Assembly: GCF_004349355.1 (NCBI RefSeq)
Contig: NZ_SMFK01000001.1
Coordinates: 669,084 to 733,083 of the forward strand
DNA: 64,000 nt
Source: Flavobacterium cellulosilyticum
GTDB taxonomy: Bacteria > Bacteroidota > Bacteroidia > Flavobacteriales > Flavobacteriaceae
Direction: 5' to 3'
Shown: piece after piece, positions 26,437-34,487 of the stretch
Layout of the letters: every line of letters starts with the position of its first letter
How positions within the stretch are numbered: the first letter of the stretch is position 1
The notes under the pieces: model-generated
What the model was told of the DNA's origin: nothing
The model's input: the letters and a program-made list of their open reading frames with translations, nothing else
Databases searched by the model: none
Position numbers and translations under genes: made by a program

Positions 26437-26787
26437 ATGGCTTTTGAAGAACTAAAAGATAATGTAGAACACATCCATGAAGAATTTAATTCTTATATTA
26501 AAAACAGCATTGGTTTTTATAAGTTAAAGTTATTCAAACTTTCAATGAAATTATTGATAGTCCTTTTTAAGTATTCATTGATTTTGGCTTTCGTTTTGAT
26601 GGTTGTTTTCTTCAGCTCAGTTGCTTTGGCTTTTGCTTTAAGTGAATATTTTGAAAGTTATATTACTGGATTTAGTGTTGTAGGTGGAGGGTATTTCATT
26701 CTTGGCTTACTATTCATTTTACTTAAAAAGAAATGGATAGAAAGATTTATTATAAAGAAATTTTCTAAAATATTTTTTAATAATTAA
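26437..26787 (+). CDS. Holin-X-like (phage holin family) membrane protein
   Basis: A 116-residue protein with an amphipathic N-terminal region (residues 1-40) and two membrane hairpins (about residues 45-68 and 78-97), ending in a basic tail (KKKWIERFIIKKFSK). The layout is that of the competence/holin-X-type proteins found next to YtxH genes in Flavobacteria. There is no lysis gene nearby, so a phage role is unlikely. The gap to the YtxH gene is 34 bp and to the next gene 2 bp. Confidence 0.65.
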   Translation: MAFEELKDNVEHIHEEFNSYIKNSIGFYKLKLFKLSMKLLIVLFKYSLILAFVLMVVFFSSVALAFALSEYFESYITGFSVVGGGYFILGLLFILLKKKWIERFIIKKFSKIFFNN

Positions 26788-26789
26788 TT

Positions 26790-27053
26790 ATGAGTAAAAT
26801 TATGTACACAAGCTTTGAACAAATAGAGGCAGATCTTGAAATTTTAAATCTTGAAAAAGAAATTAATCATCAAAAAATTATATTAGGATTTCAGAAAATC
26901 AAAGAACATTTTACACCTAGTGGGCTTACTAAAAATATTTTTAATACATTTAAAAGCATTTATTCAGGCATATCAAACACAAATAACACTGTATTAAGTA
27001 TAATTATACCTTTTGTTATAAAATGGATAATTGATAAAAAAAGAGGCAAGTAA
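26790..27053 (+). CDS. DUF6327-like small protein
   Basis: An 87-residue protein. MYTSFEQIEADLEILNLEKE (start possibly at the second Met) is followed by a basic helix and a C-terminal hydrophobic stretch (about residues 66-80, VLSIIIPFVIKWII). It resembles what I recall as DUF6327, which travels with YtxH and holin-like genes in Flavobacteria; the name is tentative. The stop codon lies inside the operon terminator hairpin. Confidence 0.5.
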   Translation: MSKIMYTSFEQIEADLEILNLEKEINHQKIILGFQKIKEHFTPSGLTKNIFNTFKSIYSGISNTNNTVLSIIIPFVIKWIIDKKRGK

Positions 27054-27065
27054 GCCTCTTTTTTT
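27041..27065. terminator. Bidirectional terminator between the YtxH operon and the SPFH gene
   Basis: AAGAGGC (27041-27047) pairs with GCCTCTT (27054-27060), flanked by an A-run on the left and a T-run on the right, so it can work on both strands. It includes the stop codon of the 87-residue gene. Confidence 0.82.
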
Positions 27066-27081
27066 ATGAAAGTAATATAAA

Positions 27082-28065
27082 TTAAACCTCTGTTTCAGGT
27101 TCTTCTGGCTTCTCAGTTGTTTTTAGATTTTCATAAGCAGTAGATTTTAGCTTTTTTCTATTCCCTTTTTTCATCATTTCTCCTACTTGGTTGGAAGCAG
27201 AGAAGGAGGCTACCATGTTATTCAACATCTCACTACCGGCTTGAGGAGAATTAGGCAATAATATTAAATTAGAGTTGGCATCCGCTCCAATGGCCTGTAA
27301 CGTATCGTAGTGCTGTGTTACTACAATCAGTGCAGAAGCCTCTTGCGAATTGATTCCCACTTTATTTAAAACATCAACACTTTCTACTAATCCTCTAGCA
27401 ATTTCGCGTCTCTGATCGGCAATACCTTGACCTTGTAAGCGTTTGCTTTCTGCTTCTGCTTTCGCTTTTGCCACGATTCTAATTCTGGATGCTTCTGCTT
27501 CAAATTCTGCTACAGTTTTTTCTCTATCGGCAGCATTGATTCTGTTCATGGCATTTTTTACTTGAATGTCAGGATCAATATCGGTTACCAATGTATTGAT
27601 AATGGTATAACCGTAAGTAGTCATTGCTTCATTTAATTCTCTTTTTACAGCTACGGCAATATCATCTTTGCGTTCAAAAACATCATCCAATTTTAGTTTG
27701 GGAACCTCGGCACGCACAACATCAAAGACGTAGGATGTAATTTGGTCGTGTGGATATTCCAGTTTGTAAAATGCATCATAAACTGTTTCTTTTACTACCA
27801 TAAACTGTACTGAAACTTTAAGTTTCACAAATACATTATCTTTAGTTTTGGTCTCTATAATAACGTCTAATTGTTGAATTTTTAAATTCACTCTACCAGC
27901 AACTCTATCTATCAAGGGGATTTTTAGTTGTAGTCCTGATTGTCTAATGCTTAAAAATTTTCCGAATCGTTCAATAACGACTGAAGTTTGCTGTTTTACC
28001 GTAAAAAAAGAAGACAGTAAAATAAATAATCCAAATACAATAAAAATAATCAATGTAATGTCCAT
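27082..28065 (-). CDS. SPFH-domain (stomatin/prohibitin-like) membrane protein
   Basis: A 327-residue protein with one N-terminal membrane anchor (about residues 4-20) followed by the SPFH domain: VVIERFGKFLSIRQSGLQLK (about residues 30-49), then DRVAGRVNLKIQQLDV and TKTKDNVFVKLKVSVQF. A coiled-coil region rich in Ala/Glu/Lys (EFEAEASRIRIVAKAKAEAE, about residues 190-209) follows, then NSNLILLPNSPQAGS near residue 272. It scaffolds membrane microdomains in related bacteria. It is convergent with the YtxH unit and shares its terminator. Confidence 0.88.
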   Translation of the reverse strand: MDITLIIFIVFGLFILLSSFFTVKQQTSVVIERFGKFLSIRQSGLQLKIPLIDRVAGRVNLKIQQLDVIIETKTKDNVFVKLKVSVQFMVVKETVYDAFYKLEYPHDQITSYVFDVVRAEVPKLKLDDVFERKDDIAVAVKRELNEAMTTYGYTIINTLVTDIDPDIQVKNAMNRINAADREKTVAEFEAEASRIRIVAKAKAEAESKRLQGQGIADQRREIARGLVESVDVLNKVGINSQEASALIVVTQHYDTLQAIGADANSNLILLPNSPQAGSEMLNNMVASFSASNQVGEMMKKGNRKKLKSTAYENLKTTEKPEEPETEV

Positions 28066-28142
28066 AAGATTTTTAATTTAGTTTAAAAAGTTCTGTTAAA
28101 TTACAAAAAATCTTTAGGTTTGTCTCTGTTTAAATTAATTTT

Positions 28143-28781
28143 ATGAAAACAAGATATTTTACTTTTTTGCTTCTACTATTATCTATGACGATGTTTGGCC
28201 AATATAAGTACAGAGATGCTAACAGAATTGGTATTTCATTTGGGCTTAATCAGTTTTCTTTAAACACATCAAATTTCCAAACTAAACCCGGAAAAGGGTG
28301 GAATGCAGGTCTTTCTATGAGAGGAAATTTTTATGATAATTGGGATATGGTTTATGCAATGCAGTTTAGCGAAAATAATTTTACAGTGAACACAAAAAGT
28401 GGCTTTATTACTGAAGACACTAATTATAAATTGCCCTCCGCACAAATATCTTTAATGTTGAGTTTTAAAATTGTTGAAAATCATTTGAGTATTGAATTTG
28501 GACCCGTTGTTCAAATCAACGGTAAGCTAAATGTAGATTCAGGTAGTGCAAACAATACCATTTCTGGAACTACATTATTAGCCAAAGATATTGTGGATAT
28601 TTCTCCATTTAATTTGTATCCTGCTGTTGGAATTACTGCAGGTGGCCGTCACCTTCGACTTAGTATTTCTTATCAATATGGTATTAATAATATGCTTAGT
28701 AATTTAAATAACAAAAACGTAGATGTTAATTTTAAAGGAAATCCTGGGATACTAAATGGCAATTTAATTATTTATTTATAA
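28143..28781 (+). CDS. Outer-membrane beta-barrel protein
   Basis: A 212-residue exported protein with a signal peptide (MKTRYFTFLLLLLSMTMFGQ, cleaved around the Gly-Gln). Alternating hydrophobic/polar strands (RIGISFGLNQFSL, WNAGLSMRGNFYDNWDMVYA, AQISLMLSFKIVENHLSIEF) and aromatic residues at strand ends fit a small barrel of the OMP_b-brl type. Its function is unknown. It is divergent from the SPFH gene and ends in a shared terminator with gltX. Confidence 0.68.
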   Translation: MKTRYFTFLLLLLSMTMFGQYKYRDANRIGISFGLNQFSLNTSNFQTKPGKGWNAGLSMRGNFYDNWDMVYAMQFSENNFTVNTKSGFITEDTNYKLPSAQISLMLSFKIVENHLSIEFGPVVQINGKLNVDSGSANNTISGTTLLAKDIVDISPFNLYPAVGITAGGRHLRLSISYQYGINNMLSNLNNKNVDVNFKGNPGILNGNLIIYL

Positions 28782-28782
28782 A

Positions 28783-28809
28783 AAAAGTCCCGATACACTC
28801 GGGACTTTT
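28783..28809. terminator. Bidirectional terminator between the barrel gene and gltX
   Basis: GTCCCGA and TCGGGAC pair over TACAC with AAAA before and TTTT after, symmetrical for both strands. It separates the two convergent genes. Confidence 0.88.
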
Positions 28810-28814
28810 AAGTT

Positions 28815-30320
28815 TTATAAAGTATCAATTGCTTTCTCGATTCTTTTAATCGTTTGTTCTTTTCCAATGAGTTCCACGATATCAAATAGGTGAGGACCTT
28901 TAAGAGCGCCAACTAAACTCAATCGGAACGGTTGCATTACTTTTCCCATCCCAATTTCATTTTTCGTCATCCAATCTTTTACTATGGTTTCGATATTCAT
29001 TGAAGAGAAATCGGTTATTTCGCTAAGAACAGAAATCAATTCTTGCATCAAAGCTGGTGTTTCTGCTTTCCAGTTTTTCTTTGCTTTCTCATCATAAGAA
29101 GTTGGAGCAACAAAAAAGAAATCACTCAAATCCCAAAATTCGGAAACGAAATTTGCTCGTTCTTTAATTAGACCCACAATCCTGATTAAATTATTTTCTG
29201 ATACACTAACTTCTTTTTCTGATACGATAGGAGCGAAGACTTTTGCCAAATCTTCATCATTTTGTTTTACTAAATATTGATGGTTGAACCATTTGTTTTT
29301 TTCTGGGTCAAATTTAGCTCCTGCTTTATGTACTCTATTTAAATCAAATTTGTTTTCTAATTCTTCTAAAGAAAACAGTTCTTTTTCAGTTCCGTCATTC
29401 CATCCCAATAGTGCTAGAAAGTTAACAACTGCTTCTGGTAAAAAACCTTTTTCTCTGTAACCTGATGAAATACCTTCAGCCGTTTTCCAATCTAAAGGAA
29501 ATACTGGAAATCCCATTTTATCACCATCTCGTTTGGATAATTTTCCATTTCCAACAGGCTTCATAATTAAAGGTAAATGTGCAAATTCAGGTGCTTCCCA
29601 ACCAAATGCTCGGTATAATAAAACGTGTAAAGGCATTGACGGCAACCATTCTTCACCACGAATTACATGTGAAGTTTCCATTAAATGATCATCTACAATA
29701 TTTGCTAAATGGTAAGTTGGCATTCCATCACTTTTGAAAAGTACTTTATCATCAAGCAAATTAGTTTCAAATTTCACTTCTCCACGAATGATGTCTTGTA
29801 AATTCAAGGTTTCGTTCACAGGTGTTTTAAAACGAATAACATAATCTTCGCCACTAGCAATTCTTATAGCTGTTTCCTCTAAAGAAATAACCAAAGAAGT
29901 ATCTAATTTTTCACGATTGTGCCAATTGTATATAAATGTTTTTCCTTGTTCCTCATGTTGTTTTCTGTGTGAATCTAATGCTTCGGCAGTATCAAAAGCA
30001 TAATAGGCATTTCCAGAATTGATTAATTCATCGGCATATTGCTTGTATAAGTGTTTTCTTTCGGATTGTTTATAAGGACCAAATTTTTCATTTTTTCCAA
30101 TAGTTTCATCTGGTGCAATACCAAGCCATTCTAAGGCTTCCATAATATATTCTTCGGCACCAGGAACAAAACGATTTTGATCAGTGTCTTCAATTCGAAG
30201 AAAGAAAATACCATTGTTTTTTTTGGCAAACAAATAATTGAATAGGGCAGTACGAACTCCGCCAATATGTAATGGTCCAGTTGGACTTGGTGCAAAACGC
30301 ACCCGAACTTGCTTCGACAT
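28815..30320 (-). CDS. gltX: Glutamate--tRNA ligase
   Basis: A class I aminoacyl-tRNA synthetase charging tRNA-Glu. The 501 residues carry RFAPSPTGPLHIGGVRTALF (about residues 8-27) with the HIGH motif, HVIRGEEWLPSMPLHVLLYR (about residues 218-237), and KLSKRDGDK (KMSKS, about residues 260-268), then the helical anticodon-binding domain. Because glnS is also present, no tRNA-dependent amidation of Glu-tRNA-Gln is required. A good promoter lies immediately upstream. Confidence 0.95.
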   Translation of the reverse strand: MSKQVRVRFAPSPTGPLHIGGVRTALFNYLFAKKNNGIFFLRIEDTDQNRFVPGAEEYIMEALEWLGIAPDETIGKNEKFGPYKQSERKHLYKQYADELINSGNAYYAFDTAEALDSHRKQHEEQGKTFIYNWHNREKLDTSLVISLEETAIRIASGEDYVIRFKTPVNETLNLQDIIRGEVKFETNLLDDKVLFKSDGMPTYHLANIVDDHLMETSHVIRGEEWLPSMPLHVLLYRAFGWEAPEFAHLPLIMKPVGNGKLSKRDGDKMGFPVFPLDWKTAEGISSGYREKGFLPEAVVNFLALLGWNDGTEKELFSLEELENKFDLNRVHKAGAKFDPEKNKWFNHQYLVKQNDEDLAKVFAPIVSEKEVSVSENNLIRIVGLIKERANFVSEFWDLSDFFFVAPTSYDEKAKKNWKAETPALMQELISVLSEITDFSSMNIETIVKDWMTKNEIGMGKVMQPFRLSLVGALKGPHLFDIVELIGKEQTIKRIEKAIDTL

Positions 30321-30337
30321 TTTTATAGATTTTGTTG

Positions 30338-30365
30338 CAAAGATACAATTTTAGTGATAAGGCAA
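30338..30365 (-). promoter_or_regulatory. Promoter of gltX
   Basis: On the minus strand TTG (30365-30363) and TATCTTTG (30345-30338) are separated by 17 bp, matching the flavobacterial consensus. The gltX start codon lies 18 bp further on, so the leader is very short. Confidence 0.5.
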
Positions 30366-30475
30366 AAGTCATTAGTCATTTCTAAAAGCAGATTAAAATA
30401 TTTTAATATACTTTTGGCTTATGCCTAATGCCTAAATTTATTACTTTTATCGGTTATAATAACAAGTTATGAACA

Positions 30476-33400
30476 GTGGAAAAATCTAATTCTATTTATC
30501 TTAAGCTGGAACTTTTCATTAAGAAGTTTTACACCAATGAACTCATCCGTGGAATTATTTTTTTTATCGGATTAGGATTGATGTATTTCTTGTTTACGCT
30601 TTTTGTGGAATATTTCCTTTGGCTTAAGCCAAAAGGAAGAACGATTTTGTTTTGGTTTTTCATTGGAGTAGAAATTTTTCTGTTTCTTAGATTTATTTTG
30701 TTTCCTTTATTTCAATTATTCCAGCTTAAAAAAGGAATTGAATATAATTATGCTGCCAAGATTATTGGAAACCATTTCCCAGAAGTCAGTGACAAACTAA
30801 CTAATTTTCTACAATTGTCTAATGATAATAATCAATCGGAATTGTTGTTGGCTTCTATTGAACAAAAGGCAAATTCATTGCAACCCATTCCTTTTGGGAA
30901 TGCAATAAATTTTAATTCAAATAAAAAGTATTTGCCATTTGCATTACTTCCAATTTTTGTTTTTGCTGTTTTTTATATTTCGGGAAACAATACTATTCTT
31001 TCTCAAAGCTTGAATAGGGTAGTGCATTTCAAAGAAAAATTTTCACCACCGGCACCATTTCAATTTGTAATGCTTAATAAGCAATTACAAACAAAGCAAA
31101 ATCAAAATTTTATTATTAAAATAAAAACGGAAGGCAAAATAATTCCAGAAAACGTTAAATTATTTATTGATAACGAAAGTTATTTTATGGAGAAGATCAA
31201 ATTAGACGAATTTCATTTTACAATAGAAAAACCTTCAACCAACATTTTGTTCCACGTGGAGGCCAATTCAATTTCTTCTTCTGATTATGAACTTTCTGTT
31301 ATTGCAGTTCCATCAATTGCTAATTTTGAAATGTACTTGCATTTTCCTTTTTACCTTAATAAAAAAACAGAAATCATTAAAGGAAATGGAAATGCAATAA
31401 TTCCTGAAGGAACAACTGTCTTTTGGAAAATTAAAACTATTTCTACTCAAAGTATTATATGGAAAACTATAAATTCTAATTTCTATTTTACTAATAAAGA
31501 AAACACTTTTTCGTTTTCTAAAACAATTAATCAAAATACAGATTATCAAATTCTCACTTCGAATAGTAGTGTTAAAAACTATGAAAAACTGAATTTTCAA
31601 TTGGTTGTAATCAAAGATCAGTTTCCTACCATTACTGTAAGCAGTACTCCAGACAGTGTAAAGGTGGCTAAAAATTATGTTTTAGGTCAAATATCAGACG
31701 ATTATGGACTAAGTAAACTTCAAGTTGTTTATTATCCTATTAACAAGCCAGAAATCAGTAAACGTGGAACTATTTCAATTGAACGAGAAAGCTACGATCA
31801 ATTTGTTTTTGCATTTCCATCGAATTTAGCTGTCGAACAAGGTGTAACCTATGAATATTATTTTGAAGTTTTTGATAATGATGCGATTCATAATTTTAAA
31901 AGTTCTAAATCCGCTGTTTTTTCAAATCGGATAAATACAGATTCCGAGAAGGTAGACCAAGATTTGCAACAGCAAAACAATAACATAAATAGTCTAGAAA
32001 AGTCATTAAAAAATCAAGATAAACAAATATCTGATTTAGAAAAAATTCAGAAGATCGGAAAAGAGAAAGATAATTTAGAATTCAATGATCAACAAAAAAT
32101 AAATGATTTTATAAAAAAGCAGCATCAACAGGATAAAATGATGAAAGACTTTGCTGAGAAAATGAAAGATAATCTTGACAAAACAAAGACGGCTAATAAA
32201 GATGAGTTCAAACAAGAATTACAAAAAAGATTAGAAAACGTAGACAAGGATTTAGAGAAAAATAAAAAGTTATTAGAGGAACTTAAAGAACTCAGCGATA
32301 AAATAAAGCAAGAAGACTTGATGGAGAAAATGGACCAGTTTAAACAAACAGCCAAAAACCAAACTAAAAGTTTAGAACAATTAGTAGAGCTTACTAAAAA
32401 ATATTATATTCAGAAAAAAGGGGAACAAATCAAAGATAAAATAAACAAGCTTTCAGAGAAACAAGATCTATTACCAAATAAAGAGCAAGATAATAAACTC
32501 GATAGACAGGAAGATATTAATGCTGCATTTGATAAAATCCAAGATGAATTAAAAGATTTGGATAAAGAAAATAAGGAACTTAAAAAACCACTGGACATTG
32601 GCGCAGATAAGGAACAAGAAAAAAGTATTGATGATGACTTAAAGAAAGCAACAGATGAATTGCAAAAAGATAATAAAGTAGCGGCTAAACCAAAACAGAA
32701 AAGTGCTGCGAAGAAAATGAAACAAATGTCCCAAAAAATGGAACAAAGTATGGAACAAGATTCAAAGGAACAATTAGAAGAAGATGTAGCAATGTTGCGT
32801 CAAGTTTTAGACAATCTTTTAGCTTTTTCATTTTCTCAAGAAGACCTTATGGCTAAATTTAAAAGTATCAAAGTTGGTTCTCCATCTTTCAATAAAAACT
32901 TAAAATCGCAACAAGATTTAAAATTGCAATTCAAACATATAGACGATAGCTTGTTTGCTATGTCGTTGCGTAATCCAAAAATTGGAGAAGATATTACCAA
33001 AGAAATAGGTAACGCACAGTATAATTTAGATAAATCAACGGAAACTTTTGTTGATGCACAGTTAACGAAAGGTATATCTCACCAACAATATGTTATTTCA
33101 TCAGCTAATAAAATGGGGAATCTATTGGCGGATATTCTCAATAATATGCAAATGTCTTTATCAAGTATGGGATCTGGTAAACCTAAGCCTGGACAAGGTG
33201 AGGGAATGCAATTATCAGACATCATTAAGAAACAGGAGGGTTTGGGTGAAAAAATGAAAAAAGGAATGGAGAAAGGGAATAAACCCGGCGAAGACAAAGA
33301 TGGGGAGTTGGGTAAAAAACCAAACTCTAGTGGAAGTAAAGGGGAAAGTGGAGAAAATGGAGAAGATGGAGAAGGCAATGCTAAAGATATAATGGAAATC

Positions 33401-33781
33401 TACAAAGAACAACAACAACTTCGTGAATCTTTACAAAATGAATTAAATAAGCAAGGAATTGGAGGAAGTGGTCAAAGTGCAATTTATCAAATGAAGGAGT
33501 TAGAAAAACAACTTTTGAATAAAGGTTTTAAAAACGAAACTCTTCAAAGAATCCTTAACATTAAACAAGAATTATTAAAATTGAATACGGCTATTCAGCA
33601 ACAAGGGCAAGAAAGTAAGCGACAATCGCAGACAAATAAAAACGAGTTTAATAATCAATCGAATGTGTTGCCAACTGCTCTAAGGGATTATTTAAACAGC
33701 ATTGAATTATTAAACAGACAATCATTACCTTTGCATTCCAATTTTAATCAAAAGGTTCAATACTATTTTAAAAACAAATGA
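30476..33781 (+). CDS. DUF4175 family membrane protein
   Basis: A large 1101-residue protein conserved in Bacteroidota and some Proteobacteria as DUF4175; its function is not established. It starts with GTG (MEKSNSIYLKLELFIKKFY); the ATG seven bases earlier is out of frame and stops at once. Two membrane segments lie near residues 22-40 and 55-78, and a third near 155-170. A periplasmic beta-rich part (about residues 175-500, including DDYGLSKLQVVYYPI) follows. From about residue 510 it is a very long Lys/Glu/Gln/Asp-rich coiled-coil region with low-complexity Gly/Lys stretches near residue 950 (GKPKPGQGEGMQLSD). It overlaps ybeY by 4 bp, so they are translationally coupled. Confidence 0.85.
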   Translation: MEKSNSIYLKLELFIKKFYTNELIRGIIFFIGLGLMYFLFTLFVEYFLWLKPKGRTILFWFFIGVEIFLFLRFILFPLFQLFQLKKGIEYNYAAKIIGNHFPEVSDKLTNFLQLSNDNNQSELLLASIEQKANSLQPIPFGNAINFNSNKKYLPFALLPIFVFAVFYISGNNTILSQSLNRVVHFKEKFSPPAPFQFVMLNKQLQTKQNQNFIIKIKTEGKIIPENVKLFIDNESYFMEKIKLDEFHFTIEKPSTNILFHVEANSISSSDYELSVIAVPSIANFEMYLHFPFYLNKKTEIIKGNGNAIIPEGTTVFWKIKTISTQSIIWKTINSNFYFTNKENTFSFSKTINQNTDYQILTSNSSVKNYEKLNFQLVVIKDQFPTITVSSTPDSVKVAKNYVLGQISDDYGLSKLQVVYYPINKPEISKRGTISIERESYDQFVFAFPSNLAVEQGVTYEYYFEVFDNDAIHNFKSSKSAVFSNRINTDSEKVDQDLQQQNNNINSLEKSLKNQDKQISDLEKIQKIGKEKDNLEFNDQQKINDFIKKQHQQDKMMKDFAEKMKDNLDKTKTANKDEFKQELQKRLENVDKDLEKNKKLLEELKELSDKIKQEDLMEKMDQFKQTAKNQTKSLEQLVELTKKYYIQKKGEQIKDKINKLSEKQDLLPNKEQDNKLDRQEDINAAFDKIQDELKDLDKENKELKKPLDIGADKEQEKSIDDDLKKATDELQKDNKVAAKPKQKSAAKKMKQMSQKMEQSMEQDSKEQLEEDVAMLRQVLDNLLAFSFSQEDLMAKFKSIKVGSPSFNKNLKSQQDLKLQFKHIDDSLFAMSLRNPKIGEDITKEIGNAQYNLDKSTETFVDAQLTKGISHQQYVISSANKMGNLLADILNNMQMSLSSMGSGKPKPGQGEGMQLSDIIKKQEGLGEKMKKGMEKGNKPGEDKDGELGKKPNSSGSKGESGENGEDGEGNAKDIMEIYKEQQQLRESLQNELNKQGIGGSGQSAIYQMKELEKQLLNKGFKNETLQRILNIKQELLKLNTAIQQQGQESKRQSQTNKNEFNNQSNVLPTALRDYLNSIELLNRQSLPLHSNFNQKVQYYFKNK

Positions 33782-34197
33782 TAAATTTTAATTACGAAAC
33801 TGAGTTTATATTAGAACAAGAAGAAGCAATTGCAACTTGGATTTCGAGTGTAATTACATCAGAAAACAAGAATGAAGGAGAGATTAATTATATTTTTTGC
33901 GATGACGATTATTTGCATAGAATGAATGTGGAGCATTTAGGGCATGATACCTTAACGGATATAATCAGTTTTGATTATTGTGTTGGCAACGAATTAAATG
34001 GTGACGTATTTATATCTATTGAAAGAGTTGCTGAAAATGCAGTAGATTTCAACGTCACATTTAACGATGAATTAAAGCGCGTTTTGGTCCATGGAGTATT
34101 GCACTATTGTGGCTATAAAGATAAAACTGAAGCGGACGAATTATTAATGCGTTCTAAAGAAGATGAGAAATTAGCTTTGTTTCACGTGGAACAATAA
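33778..34197 (+). CDS. ybeY: rRNA maturation endonuclease YbeY
   Basis: Metal-dependent RNase needed for 16S rRNA 3'-end maturation and ribosome quality control. The 139 residues are the normal length. The core HGVLHYCGYKDKTEADELLM (about residues 102-121) corresponds to the family motif HGxLHLxGYDH; the first two His are kept, but the third metal ligand position reads Lys-Asp instead of Asp-His. Upstream, LTDIISFDY (about residues 59-67) is also typical. The end of the gene contains a consensus parS site (34178-34193). It is coupled to DUF4175 by a 4-bp overlap. Confidence 0.9.
   Translation: MINFNYETEFILEQEEAIATWISSVITSENKNEGEINYIFCDDDYLHRMNVEHLGHDTLTDIISFDYCVGNELNGDVFISIERVAENAVDFNVTFNDELKRVLVHGVLHYCGYKDKTEADELLMRSKEDEKLALFHVEQ
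34178..34193. promoter_or_regulatory. parS site (ParB binding), perfect consensus
   Basis: TGTTTCACGTGGAACA; its reverse complement TGTTCCACGTGAAACA is the known chromosomal parS consensus. It overlaps the last codons of ybeY. Confidence 0.75.
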
Positions 34198-34262
34198 GAT
34201 ATTATAGATTGCAGAATATAAATTTCAGATCAATTTTTCGACATCAAGATTCTTTATTTGCT

Positions 34263-34278
34263 TGTTTCAAGTGGAACA
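34263..34278. promoter_or_regulatory. parS-like site, one mismatch
   Basis: TGTTTCAAGTGGAACA differs from the 34178 site by one base in the central CACGTG. A weaker version, TGTTTCACATTGAACT, follows at 34348-34363. Confidence 0.45.
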
Positions 34279-34411
34279 TTAGCTTAATAAATATTCCTTG
34301 AGTAATGAGTAATTTGAACGTACATTTATAAAAGCAGATATGAATTATGTTTCACATTGAACTTTTTTTGAGTAATCTAAAATCTGCAATCTAGATTATT
34401 TAATCATTAAG

Positions 34412-34427
34412 TGTTTCACGTGGAACA
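34412..34427. promoter_or_regulatory. parS site (ParB binding), perfect consensus
   Basis: TGTTTCACGTGGAACA, identical to the site at 34178, located 60 bp upstream of the mnmG start codon in a non-coding interval. Confidence 0.75.
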
Positions 34428-34487
34428 ATTGTATAAAACCAAGATTGAGGTATTAGTAATAATCTATAATCTAAAATCATAAATAAA

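Noticed and set aside
26437..26787. Prophage holin
   Set aside because: No endolysin or structural phage genes around; its company (YtxH) is chromosomal stress-type.
31248..31263. Further parS-like site TGTTCCACGTGGAGGC inside DUF4175
   Set aside because: It has mismatches in the right arm and encodes protein sequence; kept only as a remote possibility, not a supported site.
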